The notes: generated by a model from the letters alone, not told the origin. DNA of 45,525 bases from Actinomycetota bacterium (GCA_009701575.1 WLJX01000010.1:1-45525), one strand, 5' to 3'; shown: positions 22,442 through 31,674, numbered from the stretch's first letter. Program-made: numbers and translations.

Positions 22442-23914
22442 TTAAATAGTTCCTTCTTCTAAGCCGCTAAGAACTTCCTGGGCTCGCAACTTCAACTCAG
22501 GAAGATCACTTAAGCGGTTTAGGCCGAAGACTTGTTGGCTCATGCGATGGTTCTTAACAAATGTTTCTTTGTGGCGGTCTAGAAAATCCCAGTACAAAGT
22601 TGTAAACGGACAGGCAGTTTCACCAACGCGAAGCTTCGGGTTATAGACACAAGGTTTGCAGTAGTTAGACATTCGTGAAATGTAAGCACCGCCCGCGGCA
22701 TAAGGTTTTGTCATCATCTTGCCGCCATCGGCGTGAACTCCCATACCGATCACATTTGGAACCATTACCCATTCGGTCGCATCGATAAATACTTCGCGCA
22801 TCCAATCAAGAAATTGTTGCGGGTTGGTGCCTGTTGCAAGCGCAAGATTTGAAAGCAGCATAAGGCGGGGAATGTGGTGCACCCAAGCGCGGTTGTCGAT
22901 ATCAGTAACGGTTTCTTTGATGCAGTTCATCTGGGTTTTGTTGGGGTCGGTAAATAGCGGCAGCAGGTTTCTGTTTGCATTTAGCTGATTGTTCTCGCGG
23001 TAGGTAGGGCCAAGAAACCAATACATACCATTTACATATTCGCGCCAGCCAATTACTTGGCGGATAAATCCTTCGGCAGATTCAATTGGAATATCACCAG
23101 TTTTAAAAGCCTTCAGTGCGGCATCAATAACTTCACTCGGGTGCAACAACCCGTTATTTAGATAGGGCGAAAGTAGCGAATGGTGAAGCGCCCAGTTATC
23201 GGTAGTCATCGCATCTTCGAGCGGACCAAATTCAGCGAAGTGGTTATCGATAAAGTTTTTTAATTGGGCAAGTGCGCCTTTGCGAGTAGTCGCCCAAGTT
23301 GTCGTGGGAGTGTGACCAAGTTCCTCGGCAACTTCAACATCGATTACATCTCGCTTATTCTCTAAATAAGGCGGGCCATCATATTTTTTGGGAGGTGGCA
23401 ATCGATTCTCTTTATCAAAGTTCCAAGCACCACCGGTTGGTTTATTGCCTTCAACGAGAATTCCTAAGCGAATACGTTGGGCGCGGTAGAAACTTTCCAT
23501 CAAATAACTCTTCTGATCACTCGCCCATGCGCTAAATAGCGGGCGGGGTGTTAGGAAGAAATCATTTTCAACGAAGCTAACTCCGTGGTTTTTTAGCGCT
23601 TCGAATTGTCGGAATGAAGATGGTTCTGCGCAAGTGATCAGAAGGTTTTTGTGCTTCTCTGTTATTTTGTTTAGCCCATCAATTGTTGTTGCGGCCTTTA
23701 CATACTCAACAGTGAAGCCTTCGTCTTCTAGAGATTTTGCGAAGTGGCGAGCACTAGAGATTAAAAAGAAGAGCCGCTCTTTATGCCAGTTGCGCCCCGT
23801 GGTCATGCGCGCGCTTTCAACGAGTGCGATTACATCCTCTTTTGGATTGGCTCCTTTGAGTGCGCCAAAATTACGATGAAGATGATCAAATGGAATATAG
23901 ATAATGCGCTTCAT
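22442..23914 (-). CDS. Fe-S cryptochrome/photolyase family protein (PhrB/FeS-BCP type)
   Basis: 490 residues. The four cysteines C331, C419, C422 and C435 have exactly the spacing (88, 3, 13) of the 4Fe-4S ligands of Agrobacterium PhrB (350, 438, 441, 454), as remembered. The FAD-binding region includes '[18 protein letters not shown]' and '[11 protein letters not shown]'. This family repairs (6-4) photoproducts using light. Its start codon overlaps the stop of a DUF2256 gene (ATGA), and heliorhodopsin and SOUL genes lie just beyond. Together with DUF2256, which often accompanies such photolyases, this makes the call firm. Confidence 0.92.
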   Translation of the reverse strand: MKRIIYIPFDHLHRNFGALKGANPKEDVIALVESARMTTGRNWHKERLFFLISSARHFAKSLEDEGFTVEYVKAATTIDGLNKITEKHKNLLITCAEPSSFRQFEALKNHGVSFVENDFFLTPRPLFSAWASDQKSYLMESFYRAQRIRLGILVEGNKPTGGAWNFDKENRLPPPKKYDGPPYLENKRDVIDVEVAEELGHTPTTTWATTRKGALAQLKNFIDNHFAEFGPLEDAMTTDNWALHHSLLSPYLNNGLLHPSEVIDAALKAFKTGDIPIESAEGFIRQVIGWREYVNGMYWFLGPTYRENNQLNANRNLLPLFTDPNKTQMNCIKETVTDIDNRAWVHHIPRLMLLSNLALATGTNPQQFLDWMREVFIDATEWVMVPNVIGMGVHADGGKMMTKPYAAGGAYISRMSNYCKPCVYNPKLRVGETACPFTTLYWDFLDRHKETFVKNHRMSQQVFGLNRLSDLPELKLRAQEVLSGLEEGTI

Positions 23915-24054
23915 TTATTCTCACGACATCGATCGCTGCAGTACTTCACTTCGTTCCAGTTCTTGGCCCACTTCTTGCGCCATTCGAACTCAAGCCCACA
24001 GCGCACGCAGACTTTCGGAGCGAATCCATTCTTAACTTTTGCGACGCGTGGCAT
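23911..24054 (-). CDS. DUF2256 zinc-binding small protein
   Basis: 47 residues, not obvious at first sight because of its size. '[20 protein letters not shown]' and 'VKYCSDRCR' carry the four cysteines (C-x2-C and C-x3-C) of the DUF2256 zinc-ribbon family. The start ATG 24054 is 6 nt after TAATAT (minus strand, 24066-24061), a clean leaderless promoter. Its stop overlaps the photolyase start by 4 nt, so this promoter probably drives both. The function in the family is unknown, but it recurs beside photolyase genes. Confidence 0.85.
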   Translation of the reverse strand: MPRVAKVKNGFAPKVCVRCGLEFEWRKKWAKNWNEVKYCSDRCRENK

Positions 24055-24115
24055 TGCGCAATATTAGGTCAGCGGGCGGGAGTTCTCAGCGCGAAATACA
24101 AAGTATTATCTGGTT

Positions 24116-24646
24116 ATGACGGAGCGACAAGAATTTAGAGTCCTGCAAACTTTTAGTGATTTCGAAGTTCGAGAATATCAACCGTGCGTCCTAGCGGAAG
24201 TAAAAGTATCAGCCCATTACTCGACCGCTTCGAGTGTTGCATTTTCCTCGCTCTTTAAATACATATCTAAGGGGAACAAAACTTCACAGGCGATTGCAAT
24301 GACCGCTCCTGTTATCGCAGCCCAACGAGCAGACAACATGGAATCCGATGAATGGTTTGTCTCCTTCGTTATGCCTTCGGGCAGTACCTTTGGTCACCTG
24401 CCGCATCCAAATGATCCGCGAGTTGTATTGCGTGAGTTAGATAGCGAGACCTGTATTGCTACTTCATTTCGGGGAAGAGCAACAGCTGAATTATCAGAAA
24501 GAAAGGCTAAGCAACTTCGAGCAGCAGCCCTTAGAGAGAACATTGCGGTCTCTAAGGAAACTCGAATTTGTCGTTTTGATCCGCCGTTCAAACCAGGTTT
24601 TATGCACTACAACGAAATCGTAATCCCGGTTTATTTAGGAGATTAA
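24116..24646 (+). CDS. SOUL heme-binding family protein
   Basis: 176 residues. 'FEVREYQPCVLAEVKVSAHY', 'FSSLFKYISKGNKTSQAIAMTAPVI', 'WFVSFVMPSG' and 'PGFMHYNEIVIPV' are standard SOUL/HEBP signatures. Members bind heme or other tetrapyrroles; the exact role in bacteria is not fixed. TATTAT (24104-24109) lies 6 nt before the ATG, so the transcript is probably leaderless. It is divergent from the DUF2256-photolyase pair and overlaps the heliorhodopsin gene tail-to-tail by 12 nt. Confidence 0.88.
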   Translation: MTERQEFRVLQTFSDFEVREYQPCVLAEVKVSAHYSTASSVAFSSLFKYISKGNKTSQAIAMTAPVIAAQRADNMESDEWFVSFVMPSGSTFGHLPHPNDPRVVLRELDSETCIATSFRGRATAELSERKAKQLRAAALRENIAVSKETRICRFDPPFKPGFMHYNEIVIPVYLGD

Positions 24647-25396
24647 AGTGTTGGCAAAAATTTGCCAAGCTAAAAGCGATTTAGCCACTAGCGAGAGCGT
24701 GATGTATGTGCGTTCACCGCGGAGGTAGTCGCTCCACTTTCCGACCTTCTTGTATTGCAACCATTGCACAAGTGCGAATGAGTTAAAGAAGATAAATATG
24801 GTCAAGACGATTCCGTAGACAAAGGCTGGGGCAGAAGTATCGCCAACGCCGCCAATTGAGAACACATAAAAGAGAACCGCAATCCAAGGAACGATTCCAG
24901 TTATGCAACCGAAGATAAATGGCAGCCAACCACCATTGCCTGGATTCTCATACTTCTCTTGCAGCCAACCAAATAAAATCATTGAAGCATTAACGCCAAA
25001 GATTGAAACTAGTGCTGAAACTTCAGCGACGCCAGTAACTTGGGCGATTAAAACAATCATTACTGAAGAGCTGATGGAATATTCAACCCATCGGAAGTAA
25101 TTTCGCTTTGCGGTGAGGCCTGCGCTATAACGTGGGAAGAATTGTGGGCTTGCAACGATGAAATGGGCGAGTGCAGATAAGCCAAGGAAGATTGCGACAG
25201 TTAAACCAACTGGTGTACTAAATAGTGTTACTGGTTCGGCAAATGTGGATCCCGGAGGGCCAGCCATATATGTCGCGGTGACTGGAAGTGCGAAGTCGTT
25301 ACTTAGGGCGAGGACCGCGGCCATTTGGGCCAGGTGAAGAATTCCAGCGAAGATGTTTACTTTACGAAGACTTTGCGCGCTTATCTCTTTGCTCAT
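24635..25396 (-). CDS. Heliorhodopsin
   Basis: 253 residues, seven membrane spans. K239 in 'LSLVAKSLLAWQIF' is the retinal-binding lysine and E105 in 'FRWVEYSISSSVMIVLIAQ' is the counter-ion; H21 and H78 match the conserved His pair. All are shifted by two from the remembered type protein 48C12 (K241, E107, H23, H80), and many stretches are near-identical to it. Heliorhodopsins have an inverted topology and do not pump well; a light-sensing or enzyme-regulating role is proposed in the literature. The start ATG 25396 is favoured because TACCCT (minus strand, 25409-25404) is 7 nt upstream. No retinal-synthesis gene is in the window. Confidence 0.95.
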   Translation of the reverse strand: MSKEISAQSLRKVNIFAGILHLAQMAAVLALSNDFALPVTATYMAGPPGSTFAEPVTLFSTPVGLTVAIFLGLSALAHFIVASPQFFPRYSAGLTAKRNYFRWVEYSISSSVMIVLIAQVTGVAEVSALVSIFGVNASMILFGWLQEKYENPGNGGWLPFIFGCITGIVPWIAVLFYVFSIGGVGDTSAPAFVYGIVLTIFIFFNSFALVQWLQYKKVGKWSDYLRGERTYITLSLVAKSLLAWQIFANTLIS

Positions 25397-25496
25397 AAGT
25401 AAGAGGGTAGCCGAGGGTTTAAAGATTGGTGTGGACATTGTTCGGTGTCGGCGGCGGAGCGTAGGTTAATGGCAGTCGACCCGAACGGAGTAAGCC

Positions 25497-25904
25497 ATGT
25501 TTGAGTTTCTTTTTGTCGCAGTGTTGGTCTATTTATATCTGGAGCGCAGGGCGCGAAAGCGACGTGACGGTAAGAAGCTACACGGCTTGGATGCCGAACT
25601 AAAGGCAATCATTAAAGATGATGGCGATAAAACTGGGATTGCATTTGAGATTAAGCAATATTTATTGGCGATGATTGAAGATGATAAGAACGATGTTGAG
25701 AAGTTCTCTGATGCACGAATCCAACAAGCAGAACGAATCTTGGATCGCGCGGGACCAAATGCCATGTATTGGATGACGGATATTGCAGCGCAACTAGCAT
25801 TTTTGGCTGCGGCGCAGATAAATGGAATCGCGACAAATATCGATGCGAAAGTAGGGGAGAGCGCAACGCCAGAGGCGATTGTTAACGCAGTTGTGAAGGG
25901 CTAA
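25497..25904 (+). CDS. Hypothetical protein with N-terminal membrane anchor
   Basis: 135 residues, ATG 25497 with GGAG 6 nt upstream. A short hydrophobic start ('FEFLFVAVLVYLYLE') followed by a basic stretch (RRARKRRDGKK) suggests an anchored protein with its main part in the cytoplasm. The rest is helical and charged, with Ala-rich helices at the end. No family is recognised. Confidence 0.6.
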   Translation: MFEFLFVAVLVYLYLERRARKRRDGKKLHGLDAELKAIIKDDGDKTGIAFEIKQYLLAMIEDDKNDVEKFSDARIQQAERILDRAGPNAMYWMTDIAAQLAFLAAAQINGIATNIDAKVGESATPEAIVNAVVKG

Positions 25905-25911
25905 GTAGTTA

Positions 25912-26643
25912 TTAAGAATCTTGTCGCATGGACCACATTTTCCATACATGCGTGCGAACCGTACGTGGTTGGCTCATGATGGTTGTGATTTGGAAAGCTA
26001 CATCTTCGGGGCGGAGATAATTTTTTAATTTATCTTCACCAGCAGTGCGACCAACGCCAAGTGCAAACTCTGTTTCTGTTCCTGCTGGACAGACAAGTGC
26101 AACACGTACACCCTTTGCGCGAAGTTCGCGATCGAGTGAACCTGCAAAACCAACTTGGGCATGTTTTGTTCCGGCATAGATTGCTTCGATATCGCCGCCA
26201 CGGAATCCTGCGACAGATGCAACGATAATTACATCGCCCTCTTTCTTCTCCAACATTGTTGGAAGTGCGGCGCGAATAATATGAACTGTGCCTTCGTAGT
26301 TTGTGCGCATCATGCGGTTAACATCTTCATCGCTGTGATCAAGGATTGAACCGTAGAAACCAATTCCAGCATTTGGAACGATGGTGTCAATGGTGCCGAA
26401 TTTATCAAGGGCAGCCTTTGCAACTGCGCGAGAAACATCAGGTTCTGAACAATCGCCAGCGACATAAATTGCATTCTCACCAAGGGAGGCAACCATATCT
26501 TTGAGGCGGGTTTCGTTTCGGGCATTTAGGACGACTTTGCAGCCCATCTCAACTAAAGCTTTTGCGGCAGCGGCTCCGATACCTGCGGTAGCGCCAGTGA
26601 TGATTACAACTTTTCCAGTTAGGTCACGCAATTGATATGTCAT
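25912..26643 (-). CDS. SDR-family oxidoreductase
   Basis: 243 residues. Cofactor motif TGATAGIG (about 17-24), the NAG motif 'VPNAGIGFYG', catalytic Ser in 'IVASVAGF' and YAGTK. 'VVLNARNETRL' with Arg after the second strand hints at NADP(H). The substrate is unknown. TAGCCT (minus strand, 26655-26650) lies 6 nt before the ATG, again leaderless. It is convergent with the hypothetical gene at 25497. Confidence 0.85.
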   Translation of the reverse strand: MTYQLRDLTGKVVIITGATAGIGAAAAKALVEMGCKVVLNARNETRLKDMVASLGENAIYVAGDCSEPDVSRAVAKAALDKFGTIDTIVPNAGIGFYGSILDHSDEDVNRMMRTNYEGTVHIIRAALPTMLEKKEGDVIIVASVAGFRGGDIEAIYAGTKHAQVGFAGSLDRELRAKGVRVALVCPAGTETEFALGVGRTAGEDKLKNYLRPEDVAFQITTIMSQPRTVRTHVWKMWSMRQDS

Positions 26644-26711
26644 GGCGGAAGGCTAACCGAGGGTTAGTGGTTTTTCTATCTAAATTTGAATACAGTCAGT
26701 AATCTTTCACT

Positions 26712-27326
26712 ATGCGAGACACCAAGAGGTTAATCCTTGGAATAGCAACTGCGCTACTACTCACATCCAATATTGCACCGATATCGGCCGCTGAAAAAAT
26801 CACACTCGTGACAGCCGATGATCATGATTTTGGTTATGTGCGAACTTTGTTCAAGCATTGGATTGATGCGGATAAAGATAGATGTAATACTCGTTATGAA
26901 GTTCTGATAGCAGAGGCAATTGTTAAGCCGGTGGTTGGTACAGGATGTTATTTATCGGGCGGCAAGTGGAAGAGCCCTTATGATGGCAAAGTTTTCACAA
27001 ATCCAACTGGTTTAGATATCGATCATATGGTTCCGTTAGCAGAAGCTTGGCGATCTGGGGCGTGGGCTTGGACTGCGGCGCAGCGAATGGAATTTGCAAA
27101 TGATTTAGATGATTCGCGGACGTTGTTGGCGGTAACGGCAAGTTTAAATCGCTCGAAAAGTGATAAGGATGTGGCGCAGTGGTTACCACCAAAAGCGCAG
27201 TGCACCTATATATCTAATTGGATTGCGGTCAAATCGCGCTTTGATTTAAAGGTGGATTCCATCGAGGCAGAGTTCTTGCGTACGAAAATTGTGTCCTGCA
27301 ATATTACGAATGTGGTGATTCAGTAA
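26712..27326 (+). CDS. Secreted HNH nuclease family protein
   Basis: 204 residues. A signal peptide (1-27, 'LILGIATALLLTSNIAPISA') precedes a domain with 'GLDIDHMVPLAEAWRSGAWA' (Asp-His of the HNH core) and 'LAVTASLNRSKSDKDVAQWL' (Asn and Lys of the C-terminal part). This is typical of secreted HNH/DUF1524-like endonucleases of actinobacteria. Three Cys may stabilise it outside. It could degrade environmental DNA for nutrients. TAATCT (26700-26705) is 6 nt before the ATG, a leaderless start. Confidence 0.8.
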   Translation: MRDTKRLILGIATALLLTSNIAPISAAEKITLVTADDHDFGYVRTLFKHWIDADKDRCNTRYEVLIAEAIVKPVVGTGCYLSGGKWKSPYDGKVFTNPTGLDIDHMVPLAEAWRSGAWAWTAAQRMEFANDLDDSRTLLAVTASLNRSKSDKDVAQWLPPKAQCTYISNWIAVKSRFDLKVDSIEAEFLRTKIVSCNITNVVIQ

Positions 27327-27350
27327 GTTTCCAATAAGAGTTTCTGTTAG

Positions 27351-28622
27351 CTAAGCGGTTTCTTGCAAGATAGAAATAAGTGTGGCACGGTCAACGTTTT
27401 CGATACCACGGCGAAGTGCGCCATAAGCCGTTGCTAAGTCCTTTAATTCAGAGATAACTATCTTTGGTGCAATCAAGGTTATTTTCTGGACCATTTTCGA
27501 AATGGTCTTTAGATGTGGTTCAAGTGCGGGAGCCAGGCCACCTTCAAGGATAAAAACCTCAGGGTTTGTAATACAACATACTGAGGCGATCCCGCGCGAA
27601 AGTAGTTCTAATTGTTGATTAACGAGCTCAGTGGCTAACTTATTCCCCTTTGCCGCGGCAGCGTAAATAGTCTTTGCCGAAACTGGGCTAGTACCAGCTA
27701 ATTTAATTATCTCTTTCGCGCCCTCTTTGTTTTTGACTGCCTCAAAGTTTCGCTCTAAACCAACTGCGCTTGCATGGAACTCGAAGTTTGCATTCACTGG
27801 AGATTTAGCTTCATCTGCAATCTGAAGAGGGAGGTTTCCAACTTCGCCAGCAATCCCGTTGAAGCCACGATATACCTGGCCGTTAATTAATAAACCAAGA
27901 CCGATACCAACGCCGACAGACATCGCGGCCGCATTTGCTAAATCTTTTGCACCACCGCGCCAATGTTCGCCATAGATTGCAAGGTGGGCTTCATTCTCAA
28001 CATTTACTTGCTTCTTCAATACTTTCGAGAGTTCATCGCTGAGTGAAAAATTCTCCCAATCTGGCAGGTTATATGAACGAGTGATTTCTCCAGTAGCCGG
28101 GTCGATAGTTCCAGGAGATCCAGCAACGATTGAACCGATATCTGAAACCTTAATTTTATTCTCAGTCAAAGCAGTGTCGTAGAGTTCTTTAACTTTTGCA
28201 AGAATTGCTTTACGGCCGTTCTTGAGTGGCGTGCTTTGCATCAAAGTTGCGATGATATTTCCATCGAGATCTGAAACTAAGAGACGAATATTGGAACCAC
28301 CAATATCTATTGCGACTATTTTTTTACGATCTTTATTAAATGTTATCTGCTGCGCTTTTGGCCCCGGGCGACCGGTCGTGGATTTTGTCTTCGCCTCGTT
28401 CAAGGAGATTAGCTTCTCGTTGTTCAAAATTTCTAGCGCTTCATTGACCGTTGGCTTTGATAGCCCAGATATCTCTCCTATTGATTGGCGGGTGATAGGG
28501 CCATTCAAGCGGACGGTTTCGAAAACTCGGGCGACATTCAAGCGTCGCAAACCGGCCGGTGAGCCTGAGGAAGACCTCGTAAAAGCTGCCGGCAGAAACT
28601 CGGAGAAAGTGCTTGACAGAAT
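27351..28622 (-). CDS. ROK-family transcriptional regulator
   Basis: About 423 residues. N-terminal winged helix-turn-helix ('LNGPITRQSIGEISGLSKPT') followed by a ROK kinase-like domain with 'KKIVAIDIGGSNIRLLVSD' (ATP/sugar motif), 'SVGVGIGLGLLINGQVYRGFNGIAGEVGNLP' region features and 'EGGLAP'. The usual CxCGxxGCxE zinc motif is absent. No ATG, GTG or TTG exists ahead of the HTH in a sensible place. AAGGAG (28635-28630) sits 7 nt before an ATT at 28622 (and 10 nt before a CTG), making a rare start codon likely; the next TTG, 28550, has no ribosome site. It is divergent from the ABC transporter operon at 28750 and probably represses it, sensing a sugar. Confidence 0.8.
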   Translation of the reverse strand: MLSSTFSEFLPAAFTRSSSGSPAGLRRLNVARVFETVRLNGPITRQSIGEISGLSKPTVNEALEILNNEKLISLNEAKTKSTTGRPGPKAQQITFNKDRKKIVAIDIGGSNIRLLVSDLDGNIIATLMQSTPLKNGRKAILAKVKELYDTALTENKIKVSDIGSIVAGSPGTIDPATGEITRSYNLPDWENFSLSDELSKVLKKQVNVENEAHLAIYGEHWRGGAKDLANAAAMSVGVGIGLGLLINGQVYRGFNGIAGEVGNLPLQIADEAKSPVNANFEFHASAVGLERNFEAVKNKEGAKEIIKLAGTSPVSAKTIYAAAAKGNKLATELVNQQLELLSRGIASVCCITNPEVFILEGGLAPALEPHLKTISKMVQKITLIAPKIVISELKDLATAYGALRRGIENVDRATLISILQETA

Positions 28623-28749
28623 AGGAAGACTCCTTGTTCTATTAACCCTAAGTAAACCACGGATATGGCGCACAGGAGAAGGGCAGTTTAAAAGCAATCT
28701 CGGAGCAGGGCAAAGTTGGCAAAAGCAAACAAATAAAAGGAGAGTTTTA

Positions 28750-29529
28750 GTGGCGCAAGCAACACGGATCCAAATCACAGATGTTTCGAAGATCTACCAA
28801 ACTGAGACAAAGACAGTAGAAGCTGTTAAGAACTTCACTGAAAGTGTTAAAGATGGTGAGTTTGTCTGTGTGGTTGGCGCAAGTGGATGTGGCAAGACCA
28901 CGCTTTTGTGGTGCCTATCTGGACTTCATCCAGCAACATCAGGAACTGTGCATATAGATGGTGAACTATTAACTAAGCCGCTACCAGATCGCATTGGAAT
29001 GGTTTTCCAAGATTCAAACCTTCTTCCTTGGCGGACTTTGATCGAGAACATTGAACTTCCTTTTCAAATTAAAAAGAAAGCTGTCAATCGGAAATTAGTT
29101 GATGAGCTACTGGATGTTGCTGGGCTTAAAGGTTTTGAAAACTCATACCCTGGCGAATTATCAGGCGGAATGAAGCAACGCGGCTCAATCGTTCGTGCGC
29201 TCGCTCAAGATCCTGAAGTTCTTTTGATGGATGAACCATTTGGCGCACTTGATGCATTTACTCGTGAAGAGATGAACTTATTCTTATTGAAAGTTTGGGA
29301 GCGAACTAGAAAGACAATTGTTTTCGTGACGCACTCAATTTCAGAAGCAATTTTTCTAGCAGATCGGGTTTGGGTTATGTCTCCTCGACCAGGAAGACTT
29401 TCGCGAATAGTTGATGTTGATTTTCCAAGACCTCGCGATATTGATCTGCAATTTGAACCTAAATTTATCGAAATTCTGAAATCAATTCGCGAAGATGTTG
29501 AAGGCTCTAAATCTGGAAAGGGGCAATAA
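28750..29529 (+). CDS. ABC transporter ATPase, NitT/TauT type
   Basis: 259 residues from GTG 28750, with AAAGGAG about 8 nt upstream; any longer reading overlaps the divergent regulator. Walker A GASGCGKTT (43-51), signature LSGGM (137-141), Walker B VLLMDEP (157-163) and the switch His in 'VFVTHS'. The 'QDSNLLPWRTLIENIELPF' stretch is characteristic of the nitrate/sulfonate/taurine (SsuB/TauB-like) group. It powers the permease at 29532. Confidence 0.92.
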   Translation: MAQATRIQITDVSKIYQTETKTVEAVKNFTESVKDGEFVCVVGASGCGKTTLLWCLSGLHPATSGTVHIDGELLTKPLPDRIGMVFQDSNLLPWRTLIENIELPFQIKKKAVNRKLVDELLDVAGLKGFENSYPGELSGGMKQRGSIVRALAQDPEVLLMDEPFGALDAFTREEMNLFLLKVWERTRKTIVFVTHSISEAIFLADRVWVMSPRPGRLSRIVDVDFPRPRDIDLQFEPKFIEILKSIREDVEGSKSGKGQ

Positions 29530-29531
29530 AA

Positions 29532-30389
29532 ATGGCTACCGATAATCTTGCAGATAAGATTCCAGATTTTAATTCAGCTACGGTAAATCAAGGCGGAAAT
29601 GGCCCAGTTGATGTTTCCGCAATTGCTGGTATCCGCCGTGCAAAAGGTCTTAAGGAGATTGCATCTGTAATTGCCCTAGCAATTGTTGTCGTAACTCTTC
29701 TTGAATTCATTCTGATTTGGACTCACACCGAGGCTTATGTCTTCCCAAAGCCAACTGCAATTATTCGGAGCCTATTTACTGACTTTCCAACTCTCTACTG
29801 GAAGCCACTAACGCAGACGGTACAGACCTTCTTTCTTGGCCTGATAATTGGCTCGACGATAGGTCTCTCCCTTGCCGTACTCGTAACCCTCAAACCGGGA
29901 TTAGATATTTTCATCTCGCCTTACATCATCATTCTTGTAACAACTCCAATGGTTGCTTTGATTCCATTCTTGATGCTTAAGTTTGGATTTGGAATGACAC
30001 CACGCGTCATTGCAATTTCACTTGCAACCGGTCCGATGGTGATGATCAACTCGGCTACTGGTTTTAGGCGAACAAATGCTGAACTAATTGCACTTGGCAA
30101 GTCATATGGTGCAACAGAATTTCAATTATTTCGAAAGATTCGTTTTCCCTTTGCACTCCCTATGATCATCGTAGGTTTCATGGTTGGTTCAATCTTTGGA
30201 TTGTTGACAGCAGTGGGCGCTGAAATGGTTGGCGGTGGGATGGGACTTGGAAATCGCTTGATTTATTTCTCTTCCCTTGTTCAGATGTCGCAATTTGGTG
30301 CGGTACTCGTAATCGTTGCGACCTTCGGCGTTGGAATTTACTCCTTCTTCACTTTCATAAATCGAAAGTGGGCAAGTTGGGATGCATAA
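29532..30389 (+). CDS. ABC transporter permease, NitT/TauT type
   Basis: 285 residues. About six membrane spans and an EAA-like loop ('ELIALGKSYGATEFQLFRKIRFPFALP') as in SsuC/TauC permeases. Starts 2 nt after the ATPase gene. Substrate undetermined. Confidence 0.9.
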   Translation: MATDNLADKIPDFNSATVNQGGNGPVDVSAIAGIRRAKGLKEIASVIALAIVVVTLLEFILIWTHTEAYVFPKPTAIIRSLFTDFPTLYWKPLTQTVQTFFLGLIIGSTIGLSLAVLVTLKPGLDIFISPYIIILVTTPMVALIPFLMLKFGFGMTPRVIAISLATGPMVMINSATGFRRTNAELIALGKSYGATEFQLFRKIRFPFALPMIIVGFMVGSIFGLLTAVGAEMVGGGMGLGNRLIYFSSLVQMSQFGAVLVIVATFGVGIYSFFTFINRKWASWDA

Positions 30390-30476
30390 AAAAAGAATTG
30401 CGTTCTATTCCGAAACAGGGGCGCAACTAGTAAAGAAGCAAGTCCGCTAACAACAGAAACAGAAAGAGGTAGAGAT

Positions 30477-31577
30477 ATGAAGAACAGAAAGCTATGGCTA
30501 GCGGGGGTATCGGCGTTAGCCGCGCTCTCTCTAGTTGTTGGACCGACTGTTTCAAATGCAGCTCCTAAGCTCCAAACAATCACTTGGATGTCTCCTCGTG
30601 GTTCACTAGATGTAATGGATGACTACATGCTTCACGTAGCCATCAACCGTGGTTACTTCAAGGCGCAAGGCATTAACGTAAAACTTATTGCTGGCCCATC
30701 TGATGGAACTGCAGCAACAAAGTTCGTTGCTCAAAAGCAAGTTGACGTTTCTTATCCAAGCCCAGGAATTTTGTTATCTTCAATTGCAGCAGGCGTACCT
30801 GTTATTTCTGCTTTCAACATGATTCCAGGACAGGTATTCAACTTCGCAACTCCTAAGGGAAGTTCACTAAAGAAGATCTCTGAATTCACAGGCAAGAAGA
30901 TCTGCGTTGGTTCACCAGCATGGGCTGCAATTATTAACCCAATGCTTGTTGAAGCTGGCGTTGACTATAAGTCAGTGGAAATCATCGATGCTGGTTGGCC
31001 AACATGGTCACAAGCAATTGCATCAGGTAAGTGCGATGCAGGACTTGCATGGGATGGACTAATCGCACAATGGGCAGCAACAGGCATCAACGTTGACTGG
31101 ATCATCGGTAAGGAAACATCAAAGCAACCATCAAATGGTTATGACATCCGCGCTTCTGAATTAAAGTCAAAGGCCGGAAAAGATCTATACACACGCTTCA
31201 TGCGTGCAGTAGCGATGGGTATGGAGTTCGCAAAGGAAAATCCTCGCGCAGCTGCTGAAATTACCTACAACGCACTTCCAGCACTTGGTGCGACCTTGTC
31301 ACCACAAATTGCAGTTGATTCAATGCGTGAAGAGCAAGTAGGTCACATGATCTCTCGCGTTGATGGCAAGGGTTGGGGTTACCACTACCCAGATGCTTGG
31401 GCTGATTATCTAAAGGTTGTTGCAGACATGGAACAAACCCCACGTCTTCTTTCACCTGCAGAGACTTACTCAAATGCACTTATCAAGGGCGCAAACACCT
31501 TTGATCACAAAGCAGTTGCAAAAGATGCCAAGGCTTACAAGTTAAGTGGCGTTTTCGCAAAGGTTGCAATCAAGTAA
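30477..31577 (+). CDS. ABC transporter substrate-binding protein, NMT1/THI5-like
   Basis: 366 residues. A signal peptide (1-29, 'LWLAGVSALAALSLVVGPTVSNA') precedes 'MDDYMLHVAINRGYFKAQGINVKLIAGPSDG' and 'VDVSYPSPGILLSSIAAGVPVISAF', which match the NMT1/THI5-like fold. Members bind nitrate, sulfonates, pyrimidine precursors or other small organics. A terminator hairpin follows at 31595, so the transporter operon ends here. The neighbours are sugar-like catabolic genes, so a sugar-derived or polyol ligand is an open possibility. Confidence 0.88.
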   Translation: MKNRKLWLAGVSALAALSLVVGPTVSNAAPKLQTITWMSPRGSLDVMDDYMLHVAINRGYFKAQGINVKLIAGPSDGTAATKFVAQKQVDVSYPSPGILLSSIAAGVPVISAFNMIPGQVFNFATPKGSSLKKISEFTGKKICVGSPAWAAIINPMLVEAGVDYKSVEIIDAGWPTWSQAIASGKCDAGLAWDGLIAQWAATGINVDWIIGKETSKQPSNGYDIRASELKSKAGKDLYTRFMRAVAMGMEFAKENPRAAAEITYNALPALGATLSPQIAVDSMREEQVGHMISRVDGKGWGYHYPDAWADYLKVVADMEQTPRLLSPAETYSNALIKGANTFDHKAVAKDAKAYKLSGVFAKVAIK

Positions 31578-31594
31578 GTAATTAGTTAAGCGAG

Positions 31595-31630
31595 GTCGCC
31601 CTCGTTAATTCGGGGGCGACTTCTTTATTT
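31595..31630 (+). terminator. Rho-independent terminator after the transporter operon
   Basis: GTCGCCC (31595-31601) pairs with GGGCGAC (31614-31620) and is followed by TTCTTTATTT. It closes the ROK-controlled transporter operon. Confidence 0.75.
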
Positions 31631-31636
31631 CTAGAT

Positions 31637-31665
31637 TTTCAAATTCATCAGACAATTATTAGAAT
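31637..31665 (+). promoter_or_regulatory. Probable promoter of the TIM-barrel gene operon
   Basis: TTTCAA (31637-31642), 17 nt, TAGAAT (31660-31665), located between the terminator and the start at 31675. The next three genes would be read from here. Confidence 0.5.
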
Positions 31666-31674
31666 GGGGGAAAC

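Noticed and set aside
25441-25496. Small RNA or promoter-rich region upstream of 25497
   Set aside because: Only a ribosome site was recognisable; no hairpin or -10/-35 pair stands out.
28222-28749. N-terminal extension of the ABC ATPase
   Set aside because: The in-frame extension runs through the ROK gene on the other strand and has no ABC similarity; GTG 28750 has a proper ribosome site.
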